From: Rosenbergiella collisarenosi
GTDB taxonomy: Bacteria; Pseudomonadota; Gammaproteobacteria; Enterobacterales; Enterobacteriaceae
NCBI RefSeq assembly: GCF_018494085.1
Contig: NZ_JABBFP010000004.1
Coordinates: 1 to 64,000 of the forward strand
Reading direction: 5' to 3'
DNA length: 64,000 nucleotides
The position numbers and the translations under genes are program-made. Below the pieces are notes generated by a model. The model worked only from the letters and a program-made list of their open reading frames with translations. It had not been told where the DNA came from and made no database searches. This document shows positions 16,886-26,131 of the stretch, in pieces (within the stretch, counting starts at the first letter, position 1; every line of letters starts with the position of its first letter).

Positions 16886-17829
16886 AGCGCCTTATCTATC
16901 TATTATGCATTGTCGGGATATTAACCGCCCACAGCGCACTCGCCGCATGCTCCGCCTCATCCAGCAGTACCAGCTTTGGGAGTCTCAGCTCGTTTAGCCT
17001 TGCTAGTAGCTCGCAAATAGTCGAGTCGGGAACGGGCTTTACCTGCTCAGGAAGCGTGCTATCGCTGCTCGGCACTAATACCGTTACCGCTACCTTTTCC
17101 AGCTCTGCTAATGGCTCGGGGACTACGCCACGGCTGTATAACAGTGGCACGGGGGGATATATTCCTTATACGCTATGTGGGGATAGCGCCTGCAGTAGTA
17201 CCTATAGTATTGGCGGGGCGAAGACCTGGAGTTCAACCTCGTTACTGGGGCTACTTGGCTTATTCAACTCGAGTGATGGCACCCTGCCCCTGTACTTGAA
17301 AACAACTAGCGGCGTGAATGTGCCTGCCGGCACTTATACCGATACCCTGACCTTAAATTGGCGCTACAACATCTGTACTTTAGGGCTATTAGGACTTTGC
17401 GCAAGTGATTCCGGCGTTGCGACCTCGACCATCATGGTTACCATGATAGTGACTAACGATTGTGCCATTAATAGCGCTCCCGATATTAATTTTGGGAGTG
17501 CCGCCCTGCCCGCAGACTTCAGCCATATCTCTGCCTCTTTAGCCATACGCTGTACCGCTAACGCTAGCTATAAGGTGAACCTCACCAGCAGTAATACGCC
17601 GAGTGGTGATTGGCGGCGAATGGCCGCGACCACCTCAAGCGGAACCGCCTATCTGCAATACCAGCTATTGCAAAGTAACGGGGTTGTCTGGACGGACAGC
17701 AATCCGCTCAGTGTTACCGGAACGGGTAACGCGCAGACGGTAAGTTACACCGCATTGGTTAATCCTAGCCAGACTAATCAGCCGGTTGGCAACTACAGCG
17801 ATACGGTTACGGTGACGGTAACTTATTAG
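16882..17829 (+). CDS. Csu-type tip adhesin with two spore coat U domains
   Basis: Probable tip subunit (CsuE-like), 315 residues. Signal peptide about 1-21 ending LAA, then two SCPU domains (about 22-165 and 175-315), each with its own cysteine pairs (ACSASS, TCSGS, LCGDSACS, NICTLGL; then NDCAINS, IRCTANA). It ends in the donor-like strand GNYSDTVTVTVTY. Two-domain SCPU proteins at the end of the operon are the adhesive tips of archaic pili. Start overlaps the usher stop (ATGA). Last gene of the operon. Confidence 0.88.
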   Translation: MKRLIYLLCIVGILTAHSALAACSASSSSTSFGSLSSFSLASSSQIVESGTGFTCSGSVLSLLGTNTVTATFSSSANGSGTTPRLYNSGTGGYIPYTLCGDSACSSTYSIGGAKTWSSTSLLGLLGLFNSSDGTLPLYLKTTSGVNVPAGTYTDTLTLNWRYNICTLGLLGLCASDSGVATSTIMVTMIVTNDCAINSAPDINFGSAALPADFSHISASLAIRCTANASYKVNLTSSNTPSGDWRRMAATTSSGTAYLQYQLLQSNGVVWTDSNPLSVTGTGNAQTVSYTALVNPSQTNQPVGNYSDTVTVTVTY

Positions 17830-17889
17830 GGTGCCATCGAAGAATGAATGGGATTACCCACTCTCGATATTGAAGCGCATACCATCAGG

Positions 17890-18273
17890 TCATGGCCTAT
17901 CTTCACCCAACAGCGATCGATCAATGATGATGGGTTCAGACATGGAACACTCTTGGTCGGAGATAATGGAGCTAACAATGAAGTGCTTAGCCGCCTGCTT
18001 TGGCCGCTGAGAGCTGACTGTGATTAATAAGGTTTGACTATAGAGTTCGCCAAAGTCTTTAGAGGCTCGCAGCCCGTGCGTACCGCTGAGCCTTTGTTGC
18101 GACAATAATTCAACCTTTGGCAGGGGCTGCGGATCGAAGTGTTCATTACGCAGCTTAGCGACAGTGATTTGTGCCGCCCAGGCTTGCGAAGTAGCGCAGT
18201 AGTCGGTATTCGATAAGGCATAGCAAGTAGGTAGCGCGAGATAGCAGGATAATGCGAGGAGTCGTCTTTTCAT
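17890..18273 (-). CDS. Small exported protein, probable immunity protein to a Tlde1-like effector
   Basis: 127 residues with a signal peptide (MKRRLLALSCYLALPTCYA, cleavage at about 19) and a mature domain with cysteines C26 and one near 108. No family was recognised with certainty. It starts 1 bp after the stop codon of a Tlde1-like (DUF2778) fragment, with AGGTGG as ribosome site, so the two are translationally coupled. A periplasmic protein encoded directly after a peptidoglycan-targeting effector is the arrangement of effector-immunity pairs (Tlde1-Tldi1 in Salmonella), hence the inference. Convergent with the pilus operon. Confidence 0.6.
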   Translation of the reverse strand: MKRRLLALSCYLALPTCYALSNTDYCATSQAWAAQITVAKLRNEHFDPQPLPKVELLSQQRLSGTHGLRASKDFGELYSQTLLITVSSQRPKQAAKHFIVSSIISDQECSMSEPIIIDRSLLGEDRP

Positions 18274-18274
18274 C

Positions 18275-18478
18275 TTACCACCTGCAATTGGCGGTCAGCG
18301 TAGTTCGAGAAAGCGTAGTCCCACCTACTAAATAGTCACCAATAGGAATCGGCCCGAGATCGGCGAGATGCTGCGACTGCCCGCGATTGGTATGTGGAGG
18401 GTAACCGCTGTAGCCTTGTTCGATAAATCGTTGATTGTGATATAAGCGCCCTTTCGACTGCTGGTAGATCCATGGCAT
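18275..18478 (-). CDS. Truncated Tlde1-like (DUF2778) effector fragment
   Basis: 67 residues matching the N-terminal half of Tlde1-family L,D-transpeptidase-like effectors of type VI secretion: MPWIYQQSKGRLYHN, GYSG (22-25) and GPIPIGDY (42-49). The family is usually over twice this length and its catalytic His and Cys lie in the missing C-terminal half (HGD and GCI motifs). The frame ends at NCRW and the immunity-like gene starts at once. The Shine-Dalgarno is excellent (AGGAGG, 6 bp before ATG), so the fragment is probably still translated. Best read as a remnant made by deletion. Confidence 0.65.
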   Translation of the reverse strand: MPWIYQQSKGRLYHNQRFIEQGYSGYPPHTNRGQSQHLADLGPIPIGDYLVGGTTLSRTTLTANCRW

Positions 18479-18581
18479 CGTGCACCTCCTGATGATGAGG
18501 CAACGAGCATAAAAAATATGGCGTTAGATGAATATCGGTGAAATTCTAGATGAGAGAAGGATTTTGGGGGGAGTCTGAAGG

Positions 18582-18601
18582 AGACCACCCTAAGGTGGTC
18601 T
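18582..18601 (-). terminator. Hairpin at the end of the capsule operon
   Basis: AGACCACC-TTAG-GGTGGTCT, a perfect 8-bp stem just past the rfbD stop codon. The following minus-strand bases (CCTTCAGA) are poor in T, so efficiency is uncertain and readthrough into the effector fragment is possible. Confidence 0.55.
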
Positions 18602-18609
18602 TGGAGTGA

Positions 18610-19464
18610 TTAGTCGATACGAGCTAAGACCGTAGACAGCGATTGACGCCAAGGAGAGGCGGCAACGAATTCGCCGATTTTAGCCGTAGACATTACCGAG
18701 TAAGCCGGTCGTTTAGCTGGAGTCGGGAAATCGGCAGTAGTGATCGCATTCACTTTTGGTTGCTTAGGGAGTTTACCCTGCTGCTCAGCCTGCTCGAAGA
18801 TTGCCGAAGCAAATTCTGCCCAGGAGACTTGCTCATCACCACAAAAATGGTAGATACCGCCTGGTGCTGATTTTTCGGTTGTGGCCAATATCGCTTTGGC
18901 AATATCCCCTGCGTAGGTAGGACAACCGAGTTGGTCGCCGACAATACCTAGCTCTGGACGATCTTTCGCTAAACGCAGCATGGTTTTAACGAAGTTATTA
19001 CCGTATTCGCTGAATACCCATGCGGTGCGGATAATAATGGCTTCCGGTAAAATGCTTTGTACCAGTAACTCACCGGCAAGTTTAGTCTTGCCGTACACAC
19101 CTAACGGATAGACCGCATCGGACTCGGTATAAGGCTGAGTACCATTACCTTCGAATACGTAGTCAGTCGAGACATGAACGAACTTGGCACCGACTTTTTT
19201 TGCCGCACTAGCTAAATAAGCGGGCGCATAGGTATTAACCGCCGCTGCTTGTTCTGGCTCGGATTCAGCCTTATCGACTGCAGTGTAGGCTGCTGCATTG
19301 ATAATGATAGCCGGTTGGAACTGTTCAACTTGAGCGATAACTGCTGATTGATTGCTAATATCGAGTTCAGCCGAACCGAGTGCCAATACTTCAGCATTTT
19401 TTGGGAAAAGATCTTGTAAACAACGGCCAAGCTGGCCGTTAGCGCCTGTTAGGAGGATTTTCAA
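18610..19464 (-). CDS. rfbD: dTDP-4-dehydrorhamnose reductase
   Basis: Last step of dTDP-L-rhamnose synthesis: NAD(P)H reduction of dTDP-4-keto-L-rhamnose. 284 residues with the Rossmann motif TGANGQLG (6-13), HVSTDYVFEG and the catalytic YGKTK. It follows wzx by 4 bp and is the last biosynthetic gene of the capsule operon. It is separated from rfbBAC by two glycosyltransferase genes and wzx. Its GC content is nearer the genome average than the AT-rich genes upstream. No second copy is visible here, so it should serve both rfbBA sets. Confidence 0.95.
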   Translation of the reverse strand: MKILLTGANGQLGRCLQDLFPKNAEVLALGSAELDISNQSAVIAQVEQFQPAIIINAAAYTAVDKAESEPEQAAAVNTYAPAYLASAAKKVGAKFVHVSTDYVFEGNGTQPYTESDAVYPLGVYGKTKLAGELLVQSILPEAIIIRTAWVFSEYGNNFVKTMLRLAKDRPELGIVGDQLGCPTYAGDIAKAILATTEKSAPGGIYHFCGDEQVSWAEFASAIFEQAEQQGKLPKQPKVNAITTADFPTPAKRPAYSVMSTAKIGEFVAASPWRQSLSTVLARID

Positions 19465-19468
19465 TTTT

Positions 19469-20899
19469 TCACCTTAAGTTTATTGAGAAAAAACTTCTAA
19501 ATCTTTTAGAAATAAAATACAACACAATAAAATAAATTAAAGCACCGCCACAGCCAATAACTAAAAGCATAAAAAAATCTCTAACCTCGTCTAACTTATA
19601 AAAATAAAAATCTATAATGCGAAGTATGAAAAACATTATTATAGTAGATAAAAATACAGGAAATAAATTGAAAATAAATTTATAGAAACTCCCAGAAATA
19701 ACATTCATCAAAACAATCATTACCGGAAAGAAATTTAGTATATTAGCGACAAGATAACACAAGGCAAAACTTTGAATATTATAATTAACACCTATTAAAA
19801 AAGACCCAAACTGTAATATAGTACCTAAAATACCCAACTTCATTAGAACATCTGTTCTTCCCTTAGCTGTAAAAACGGAACCTGTAGTGCTAAGGATAGA
19901 TTGAATTATTGCAGTAGGAGCTAGCAATTTCAACACTTGAGATGTAACTGACCATTGCTCACCGAAAAATATGTTAATAATGGGAGTGCTGAATATTGCT
20001 ATACCTGTCATCAATGGCGCTGTAATTAATACTATAACAAATACACAATCACAGTATGTACGATATATTAGTCGATTATCATCCTGTGCATTGCTAAGTA
20101 TGGGGTATAAGGACCGTGAGGCTACAAATGATAGGCTTTGCAAAGGGAAAAGCATAATTCTATATGCTAAATTATAACTTCCTAATATCGAAGCAGACAT
20201 ATACCTTCCAATAATAAAGCTATCTCCGCTTCTAGCAAAATAATTAATCAAGTTAAATATAGAAAGATTCGCACTAAAAGAAAAAATTCTTCGCAGCTCT
20301 TCTTTATTAATAAATAACTTTAACGATGGTCTCCATTTAGATATATACCAAAAAAAAATAGCAGAGATAAGATTTAAAGATATTGCTTGAACTACTAAGC
20401 TATAAACTCCGAATCCTTTCCTTGCTAATATTATAGCAATAACAACAGAAAATAAAGATGAAAAAACTTCAACAAAAGAAATAACTTTGAATTTAGAATC
20501 TCTTTCCAATAAAGCCAAATGAGCTGAAACACAACTTGATAAGGGAAATGTTAAACTAAGTAGATAAAACACATACTCTAACTTTGGTTGATTATATATT
20601 CTCGATATAAAACCAGCCACAGAGCACAGAGCTATCAATATAATAAAACCTAATATTAAATTAAGCCAAAAAATAGTATTTTTAAGTTCCTCCGTGATTA
20701 CCCTTTGTTGAATAAGTGCTGCTGATGTACCTAAATCTCTAAGCAATATACCCAAGTTCACGAAAACAGCAGCCATAGCCATTAACCCGTACTCATTGGG
20801 CGGTATTATTTTGGCGAGATATACTAAACTCAACAGTTGAAGTGAAATTTTGAATATTTGAGACAACGCGTTCCACTTAGCATTTGATAATAAACTCAT
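19469..20899 (-). CDS. wzx: Wzx-type polysaccharide repeat-unit flippase
   Basis: MOP-family integral membrane protein that flips undecaprenyl-diphosphate-linked repeat units across the inner membrane. 476 residues with about 12-14 hydrophobic segments. The N-terminal MSLLSNAKWNALSQIFKISL and NEYGLMAMAAVF are typical of the WzxC/PST lineage. The ATG at 20899 is preferred to an upstream TTG at 20905. Very AT-rich, like the glycosyltransferases next to it. Confidence 0.9.
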   Translation of the reverse strand: MSLLSNAKWNALSQIFKISLQLLSLVYLAKIIPPNEYGLMAMAAVFVNLGILLRDLGTSAALIQQRVITEELKNTIFWLNLILGFIILIALCSVAGFISRIYNQPKLEYVFYLLSLTFPLSSCVSAHLALLERDSKFKVISFVEVFSSLFSVVIAIILARKGFGVYSLVVQAISLNLISAIFFWYISKWRPSLKLFINKEELRRIFSFSANLSIFNLINYFARSGDSFIIGRYMSASILGSYNLAYRIMLFPLQSLSFVASRSLYPILSNAQDDNRLIYRTYCDCVFVIVLITAPLMTGIAIFSTPIINIFFGEQWSVTSQVLKLLAPTAIIQSILSTTGSVFTAKGRTDVLMKLGILGTILQFGSFLIGVNYNIQSFALCYLVANILNFFPVMIVLMNVISGSFYKFIFNLFPVFLSTIIMFFILRIIDFYFYKLDEVRDFFMLLVIGCGGALIYFIVLYFISKRFRSFFSINLR

Positions 20900-20942
20900 T
20901 AACAATACCGCACCTTATATTCTACAAAACAATAACTACGAA

Positions 20943-21884
20943 TTATTTTTTAAAAAGAGAGTAATAAAGATAATAAGCCGGTATAAACTTCAAAAAAACC
21001 TTATTATTTCTATTTAAAAAAGTGATATTTCCAAACCTAATTGCTAAATTAAATTTAATATACTTAATTAAGTATAAAAATGAATTACGCCCACCCATAA
21101 CATCCCTACTGATATAAAACAAGGTTTTAACACCAGAAAGATAAATAGAAAGATCTAAAAAATAATCAAAATCTATAGTTCGACTCTTCTTAATAATTTT
21201 CATATATTTATTTGTGAAATCAGATACATCTTTGAGATCCGATATTTTAGGATTACTCGTTATTCCACTAGGGTTGACTCGATACGATATTAAAATGTCT
21301 GAAATACTTAATAGTGAGTTTGATAACTTATATAGTTCGGGAACTGTCAATAAATCCTCGAATCTTTTACCTACAGGAAATTGAATTGAAGCAAAAAGTT
21401 CTTTACGGTATACTCTAGCCCAAGCATACCACCTACCTCGATTAAATATATCCTTCAAACAATCTAATCGATTATTACTTGGACTACAAATAGTACATTC
21501 AGATAAGTAATTACCATCAGCATCAATTCTATTAGCATTAAAAGTCAATATATCAAAATTTTGAGATTTGATACAATTTATGATGCGGTTTATATAGTTC
21601 GGAGATACTAAATCGTCTGGATCAATGAAGGCTAAGAAATCCCCTCTTGATTTAGATATCCCAGTATTCCTTGCAGAACTTAAGCCTTGATTCTTTTGTT
21701 CAAATAGTTTTAACCTTTCATTATTAGCTATATAATTTTTTATTATATTTTTAGATTTATCAGGTGAACCATCATCTATAAAGATGATCTCACAATCGTC
21801 AGTTAGTTGACTTAATATACTTTTAATAAAACTATCGATAAATATTTCAACATTATACACAGGGACTATTATACTTAGAAGCAT
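20943..21884 (-). CDS. Glycosyltransferase family 2 (capsule)
   Basis: Inverting GT-A transferase, 313 residues. The N-terminal nucleotide-sugar domain begins MLLSIIVPVYN, with FIDDGSPDKS (about 35-44), GLSSARNTGI and the metal-binding FIDPDD. Acceptor and donor cannot be deduced. Its ATG shares one base with the stop of the gene upstream. Very AT-rich, cassette-type codon usage. Confidence 0.88.
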   Translation of the reverse strand: MLLSIIVPVYNVEIFIDSFIKSILSQLTDDCEIIFIDDGSPDKSKNIIKNYIANNERLKLFEQKNQGLSSARNTGISKSRGDFLAFIDPDDLVSPNYINRIINCIKSQNFDILTFNANRIDADGNYLSECTICSPSNNRLDCLKDIFNRGRWYAWARVYRKELFASIQFPVGKRFEDLLTVPELYKLSNSLLSISDILISYRVNPSGITSNPKISDLKDVSDFTNKYMKIIKKSRTIDFDYFLDLSIYLSGVKTLFYISRDVMGGRNSFLYLIKYIKFNLAIRFGNITFLNRNNKVFLKFIPAYYLYYSLFKK

Positions 21885-22711
21885 TATACATCCTTCTTTC
21901 TTTCAATTTTATATAATACGTTAAGTGCTTTATAAGGAAGTAATCTAGAAAAAACACGAACAAAAAATATATATAATGTCGATAAATAAGGATCTTTGAA
22001 CAAACTCATCCTAAGCTTTAATAATTTTATCTCACTAGAAATATACTTTATACCACGTCGTTTTTTGACCATATCAATTCCCGTTCTAGCTTTGACTAAA
22101 ACTTGTTCTAAATTTTTGATATTATAATCTAAAGAAATACACCTTAACCATAAATTATAATCCTCCATAAAAAGATGGTGTTGATAACCACCGCAGCTTA
22201 AAACTCTGTTTTTCTTAAACATCACAGTCATATGATTGATTGGATTTTTTTTCTTAGAATATTTCTTTATATCTTCTTTACTAAGCGGAAGTTTTTTTAA
22301 TCTTTCTAAGCTATTTTCATCATCAAATTCTAAGATTGCTCCACCTAAAATATCAATATTAGGATTATGATAAAACTGTTCCAATTGTAATTCGAATCTA
22401 TTATTGTAGCATATATCGTCAGTATCCATTCTCGCTACAATCTCATAATTACAAGACCTAAGGCCAATATCCAGTGCTTTACCTAATCCAACATTATGCT
22501 CGAGTTGTATTACGATTATTTTTAGTTTATTAGAAAAATCGAGTGTAATATTAGATAATTCTTCTCGGACAAAACCATCATAAACAATAACAACTTCTGA
22601 AGGAAGTACAGTTTGATGATACAAACTATCAAGCATAAAATAGTAGTTTTCCTTACTCTCCTTATTATAAAGTGAGCAAAGAACAGAAAAACTTAAATTA
22701 TATTTATTCAT
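21884..22711 (-). CDS. Glycosyltransferase family 2, AmsE-like
   Basis: 275 residues: FSVLCSLYNKE at the N-terminus, VIVYDG, NVGLGKALDIGL and MDTDDI as the metal-binding motif, then HMTVMFKK and the acceptor-side MEDYNLWLR. This set of motifs is that of AmsE of amylovoran synthesis and related capsule transferases. The start codon overlaps the rfbC stop codon (ATGA). Exact linkage unknown. Confidence 0.87.
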   Translation of the reverse strand: MNKYNLSFSVLCSLYNKESKENYYFMLDSLYHQTVLPSEVVIVYDGFVREELSNITLDFSNKLKIIVIQLEHNVGLGKALDIGLRSCNYEIVARMDTDDICYNNRFELQLEQFYHNPNIDILGGAILEFDDENSLERLKKLPLSKEDIKKYSKKKNPINHMTVMFKKNRVLSCGGYQHHLFMEDYNLWLRCISLDYNIKNLEQVLVKARTGIDMVKKRRGIKYISSEIKLLKLRMSLFKDPYLSTLYIFFVRVFSRLLPYKALNVLYKIERKKDV

Positions 22712-23244
22712 AACAACGATTTCAATGTATCGCCTTTCAAGTCTTTTTCAGAAAGAATAGGATCAAAGTTAATAGGCCAATGAATGTTAACTGTAGGATC
22801 ATTCCACATCAGACAACCTTCAGCACCAGGCATATAGTAATCTGTACATTTATATTCGAAATCAGCTATTTCAGATAATACAACGAATCCGTGAGCTAAA
22901 CCAGGAGGAATCCAAAATTGTGTTTTATTCTCTTCTGAGAGAATAATACCAACCCATTGTCCAAAAGTAGGTGATTTTTTACGAATATCCACCGCCACAT
23001 CAAAAACTTCGCCTCGTACACAACGAACCAATTTTCCTTGTGGATTTTTAGTTTGAAAGTGCAAACCTCTTAGTACACCTTTAGATGAGCGAGAATGATT
23101 GTCCTGCACAAAATCAAGATCGATATTCAGAGCTTCTTTATAACGGTTTGCTTCAAAAGTTTCTAAAAAGAAACCCCGCTCATCACCGAAGACTTTGGGT
23201 TGAATAATTTTCACATCGGCGATTTTGGTATCTATAATTTGCAT
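22708..23244 (-). CDS. rfbC: dTDP-4-dehydrorhamnose 3,5-epimerase
   Basis: Cupin-fold epimerase, 178 residues, converting dTDP-4-keto-6-deoxyglucose to dTDP-4-keto-L-rhamnose. Conserved DERGFFLE (21-28), RGLHFQ with catalytic His62, and K71 in GKLVRC; the later Tyr and the FWIPPGLAHGF motif are present. It directly follows rfbA with no gap and is part of rfbB-A-C. Confidence 0.95.
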   Translation of the reverse strand: MQIIDTKIADVKIIQPKVFGDERGFFLETFEANRYKEALNIDLDFVQDNHSRSSKGVLRGLHFQTKNPQGKLVRCVRGEVFDVAVDIRKKSPTFGQWVGIILSEENKTQFWIPPGLAHGFVVLSEIADFEYKCTDYYMPGAEGCLMWNDPTVNIHWPINFDPILSEKDLKGDTLKSLL

Positions 23245-24114
23245 TTATTCAGCATCCACTAAACGTTGTAAATATTGACCATAGCCAGTTTTTGCTAGCA
23301 ATTTAGCTTGCGAAGCGACTTGCTCTTTAGTTAACCAGCCCTTTTTGTAGGCAATTTCCTCTAAGCAAGCAACTTTATAACCTTGGCGTTTTTCGATGGT
23401 ATGTATAAATTGAGAGGCTTCTAGTAAGCTATCGTGGGTACCAGTATCTAACCAAGCAAATCCGCGGCCCAGTTTTTCAACGTGTAAACTATTTTTTTCT
23501 AAATACATTTCATTCAGGGTGGTAATTTCAAGTTCACCACGGTGAGAGGGTTTAACTTGTTTTGCCATTTCTACCACATCTTTATCGTAAAAATAAAGAC
23601 CGGTGACTGCCCAATTTGATTTAGGTTGTTCGGGTTTCTCTTCTAAAGAGATCGCACGATTGCTTTCATCGAACTCCACTACGCCGAAACGCTCGGGGTC
23701 GAGAACTTGATATCCGAAAACAGTAGCTCCTTCGCTACGCTGTACTACATTCTCAAGTTTCTTACCAAAGCTTTCACCGAAGTAGATATTATCGCCGAGG
23801 ACTAATGCACAGCTATCGCCATCAATAAACTCTTCACCGATAATAAATGCTTGAGCTAAGCCATCCGGACTCGGTTGGATGGCATAACTAAATTCAACAC
23901 CAAATTGACTGCCATCGCCCAATAAGCGTTTAAAGCCTGGCATATCATCCGGTGTAGAGATGATTAATATTTCACTGATCCCGGCCATCATCAGTACAGA
24001 GATAGGGTAAAACACCATAGGTTTATCGTAAATCGGCATTAACTGCTTCGATACACCTTGGGTGATAGGATATAAACGGGTTCCGGAACCACCTGCTAAT
24101 ACAATACCTTTCAT
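23245..24114 (-). CDS. rfbA: Glucose-1-phosphate thymidylyltransferase (copy 2, capsule operon)
   Basis: 289 residues, same reaction and motifs as copy 1 at 4122-4991 (GGSGTRLYP at 8-16, [18 protein letters not shown]) but with many substitutions and a lower GC content, so not a recent duplicate. Stop codon abuts the rfbC start codon. Together with rfbB, rfbC and rfbD it makes a full dTDP-L-rhamnose pathway within the operon. Confidence 0.95.
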   Translation of the reverse strand: MKGIVLAGGSGTRLYPITQGVSKQLMPIYDKPMVFYPISVLMMAGISEILIISTPDDMPGFKRLLGDGSQFGVEFSYAIQPSPDGLAQAFIIGEEFIDGDSCALVLGDNIYFGESFGKKLENVVQRSEGATVFGYQVLDPERFGVVEFDESNRAISLEEKPEQPKSNWAVTGLYFYDKDVVEMAKQVKPSHRGELEITTLNEMYLEKNSLHVEKLGRGFAWLDTGTHDSLLEASQFIHTIEKRQGYKVACLEEIAYKKGWLTKEQVASQAKLLAKTGYGQYLQRLVDAE

Positions 24115-24132
24115 TTTTAATAAATTCCTAAA

Positions 24133-25194
24133 TTAGATTGAGCCTAAACGTTCGCCTGCATAAGAGCCATCCAATACACGCTGCCACCAGGTTTCATTGT
24201 TTAAGTACCATTCTACTGTTTTACGGATACCCGTTTCGAAAGTTTCTGCTGGGGTCCAATCTAACTCTTTAGCAATCTTGCTTGCATCGATCGCATAGCG
24301 TACATCATGACCAGGACGATCTTTAACATAGGTGATCAGATCGGCGTAGTGGTTCAAACCGTTAGGTTTATTCGGCACCAGCTCTTCCAACAATTGGCAA
24401 ATAGTTTTCACTACGTCGATATTTTTACGCTCGTTATGACCACCGATATTGTAGGTTTCACCTACTACACCTTCGGTAACAACTGTGTACAGTGCACGTG
24501 CATGGTCTTCTACATATAACCAGTCGCGAATTTGTGAACCATCACCGTAAACAGGTAAAGATTTACCTGACAGCGCATTAAGAATAATGAGGGGAATCAA
24601 TTTCTCTGGGAAATGATACGGACCATAGTTATTCGAACAGTTAGTCACGATAGTGGGTAGACCATATGTACGTTGCCAAGCGCGCACTAAGTGATCGCTT
24701 GATGCTTTAGAAGCTGAATAAGGGCTGCTCGGTGCATAAGGCGTGGTTTCGGTAAACAGATCATCGGTACCATGTAGGTCACCATATACTTCATCTGTAG
24801 AAATATGGTGAAAACGGAAAGCCTGCTTCTTATCGGATTCAAGAGCGTTCCAATAACTGCGCGCCGCCTCTAACAACGTGTAGGTGCCAACAATATTGGT
24901 TTCGATAAAAGCTGCCGGACCGTCGATTGAACGGTCTACATGGCTTTCAGCAGCTAAATGCATAACAGCATCGGGTTGGTATTTTGTAAATAAGCGATCT
25001 AATTCAGCCCGTTTACAGATATCCACTTTTTCGAAATGATAACGGCTATCTTTTTCGACTGTGTTTAAAGACTCCAGATTACCCGCATAGGTCAAGCTAT
25101 CAATAACAAGGGCTTCATCATTTGTGTTTTCAATAATATTGCGAACCACTGCTGAACCGATAAAACCAGCACCACCAGTTATTAATATTTTCAT
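24133..25194 (-). CDS. rfbB: dTDP-glucose 4,6-dehydratase (copy 2, capsule operon)
   Basis: 353 residues with GGAGFIGS (7-14), STDEVYGD and YSASK. Paralogous to the gene at 4988-6070 and clearly divergent from it. Start codon overlaps the stop of the upstream glycosyltransferase gene (4 bp); followed after 18 bp by rfbA. Confidence 0.95.
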   Translation of the reverse strand: MKILITGGAGFIGSAVVRNIIENTNDEALVIDSLTYAGNLESLNTVEKDSRYHFEKVDICKRAELDRLFTKYQPDAVMHLAAESHVDRSIDGPAAFIETNIVGTYTLLEAARSYWNALESDKKQAFRFHHISTDEVYGDLHGTDDLFTETTPYAPSSPYSASKASSDHLVRAWQRTYGLPTIVTNCSNNYGPYHFPEKLIPLIILNALSGKSLPVYGDGSQIRDWLYVEDHARALYTVVTEGVVGETYNIGGHNERKNIDVVKTICQLLEELVPNKPNGLNHYADLITYVKDRPGHDVRYAIDASKIAKELDWTPAETFETGIRKTVEWYLNNETWWQRVLDGSYAGERLGSI

Positions 25195-26120
25195 CGTTTT
25201 ACCACCTTACCAATAATATATAAAAAATCATTCAACCAGTCTTTTTTCCCTTTGAATAAATTCATATTATATATTGAAAAAAACATGAACTTGAAAAAAG
25301 AACCATTCTCAGCTAGAGCTAATCTTTTCTTATAGAAGTCGAGTAGCCTATCTAAGTAAATATAATTAATAGAATCACTCAACTCTCTGGAAATCCCGAT
25401 TCTATTTATTGTTCTACAATGATCAACTATTAATTCATCACCTACTTTCAACTTATTATTATTTAACGTTGCACTGGACTGATGTCTCCGCCAAAATATA
25501 AGAACTTGGTCAAGGTTATATAGTGTACCTCTAACACATGAAACAGACCAAATAACAGCATCATGAGCATTTTGACCATCAAAAAGTGGCGATCTATTTA
25601 AGTCACGTATGAAACTTCCCCTGATGAGATAAGAACAACCAGGCCTTTCCACAGAGTTATAAAATGAAATATCCCAAGTAAAAAATTCTTTTTTTTCATT
25701 CTCTAAATTATTAGTAAATAAAATTTCATCACTTTTTGAAAACTGTTGAAAATTACTTGTTAAAACCTCAATATTAGGATTTTCAACCAAGCATTCAACC
25801 ATACATGAGACTTTATCATTAAACCAGATATCGTCTTGGTCGCATAAGAAAATGTAATCAAAATTTATATTTTTGATCAACTGATGAAAATTCTTTCTCC
25901 ATCCAATATTCTCTGTATTTCTGATAAGGGTCCATGTATCAGACAATTCATTTTCGGTAATGAATTTATCAATTATATTACATGTATTGTCGGTTGAAAA
26001 ATCATCACAAATTACTACCTTATCAACTTTTAATGATTGATTCCTAATACTTGTTAATTGTTCAAGAATAAATTCAGAACCATTAAATGTAGACATTATA
26101 ACCGCGATATTCTTGTTCAT
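25191..26120 (-). CDS. Glycosyltransferase family 2, rhamnosyltransferase-like
   Basis: About 309 residues. [14 protein letters not shown] at the start, [10 protein letters not shown], then FLCDQDDIW, the metal-binding motif that is common in rhamnosyl- and related GT2 transferases. The ATG at 26120 is chosen because GGGA lies 5-6 bp upstream; an in-frame ATG at 26135 overlaps the stop of the gene before it. Being directly next to rfbBAC, it may use dTDP-rhamnose, an inference only. Confidence 0.85.
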   Translation of the reverse strand: MNKNIAVIMSTFNGSEFILEQLTSIRNQSLKVDKVVICDDFSTDNTCNIIDKFITENELSDTWTLIRNTENIGWRKNFHQLIKNINFDYIFLCDQDDIWFNDKVSCMVECLVENPNIEVLTSNFQQFSKSDEILFTNNLENEKKEFFTWDISFYNSVERPGCSYLIRGSFIRDLNRSPLFDGQNAHDAVIWSVSCVRGTLYNLDQVLIFWRRHQSSATLNNNKLKVGDELIVDHCRTINRIGISRELSDSINYIYLDRLLDFYKKRLALAENGSFFKFMFFSIYNMNLFKGKKDWLNDFLYIIGKVVKR

Positions 26121-26131
26121 ATAAATCCCAA

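Noticed and set aside
18328-18588. Open frame of 86 codons on the minus strand
   Set aside because: Overlaps the Tlde1-like frame, which has the better ribosome site and recognisable family motifs.
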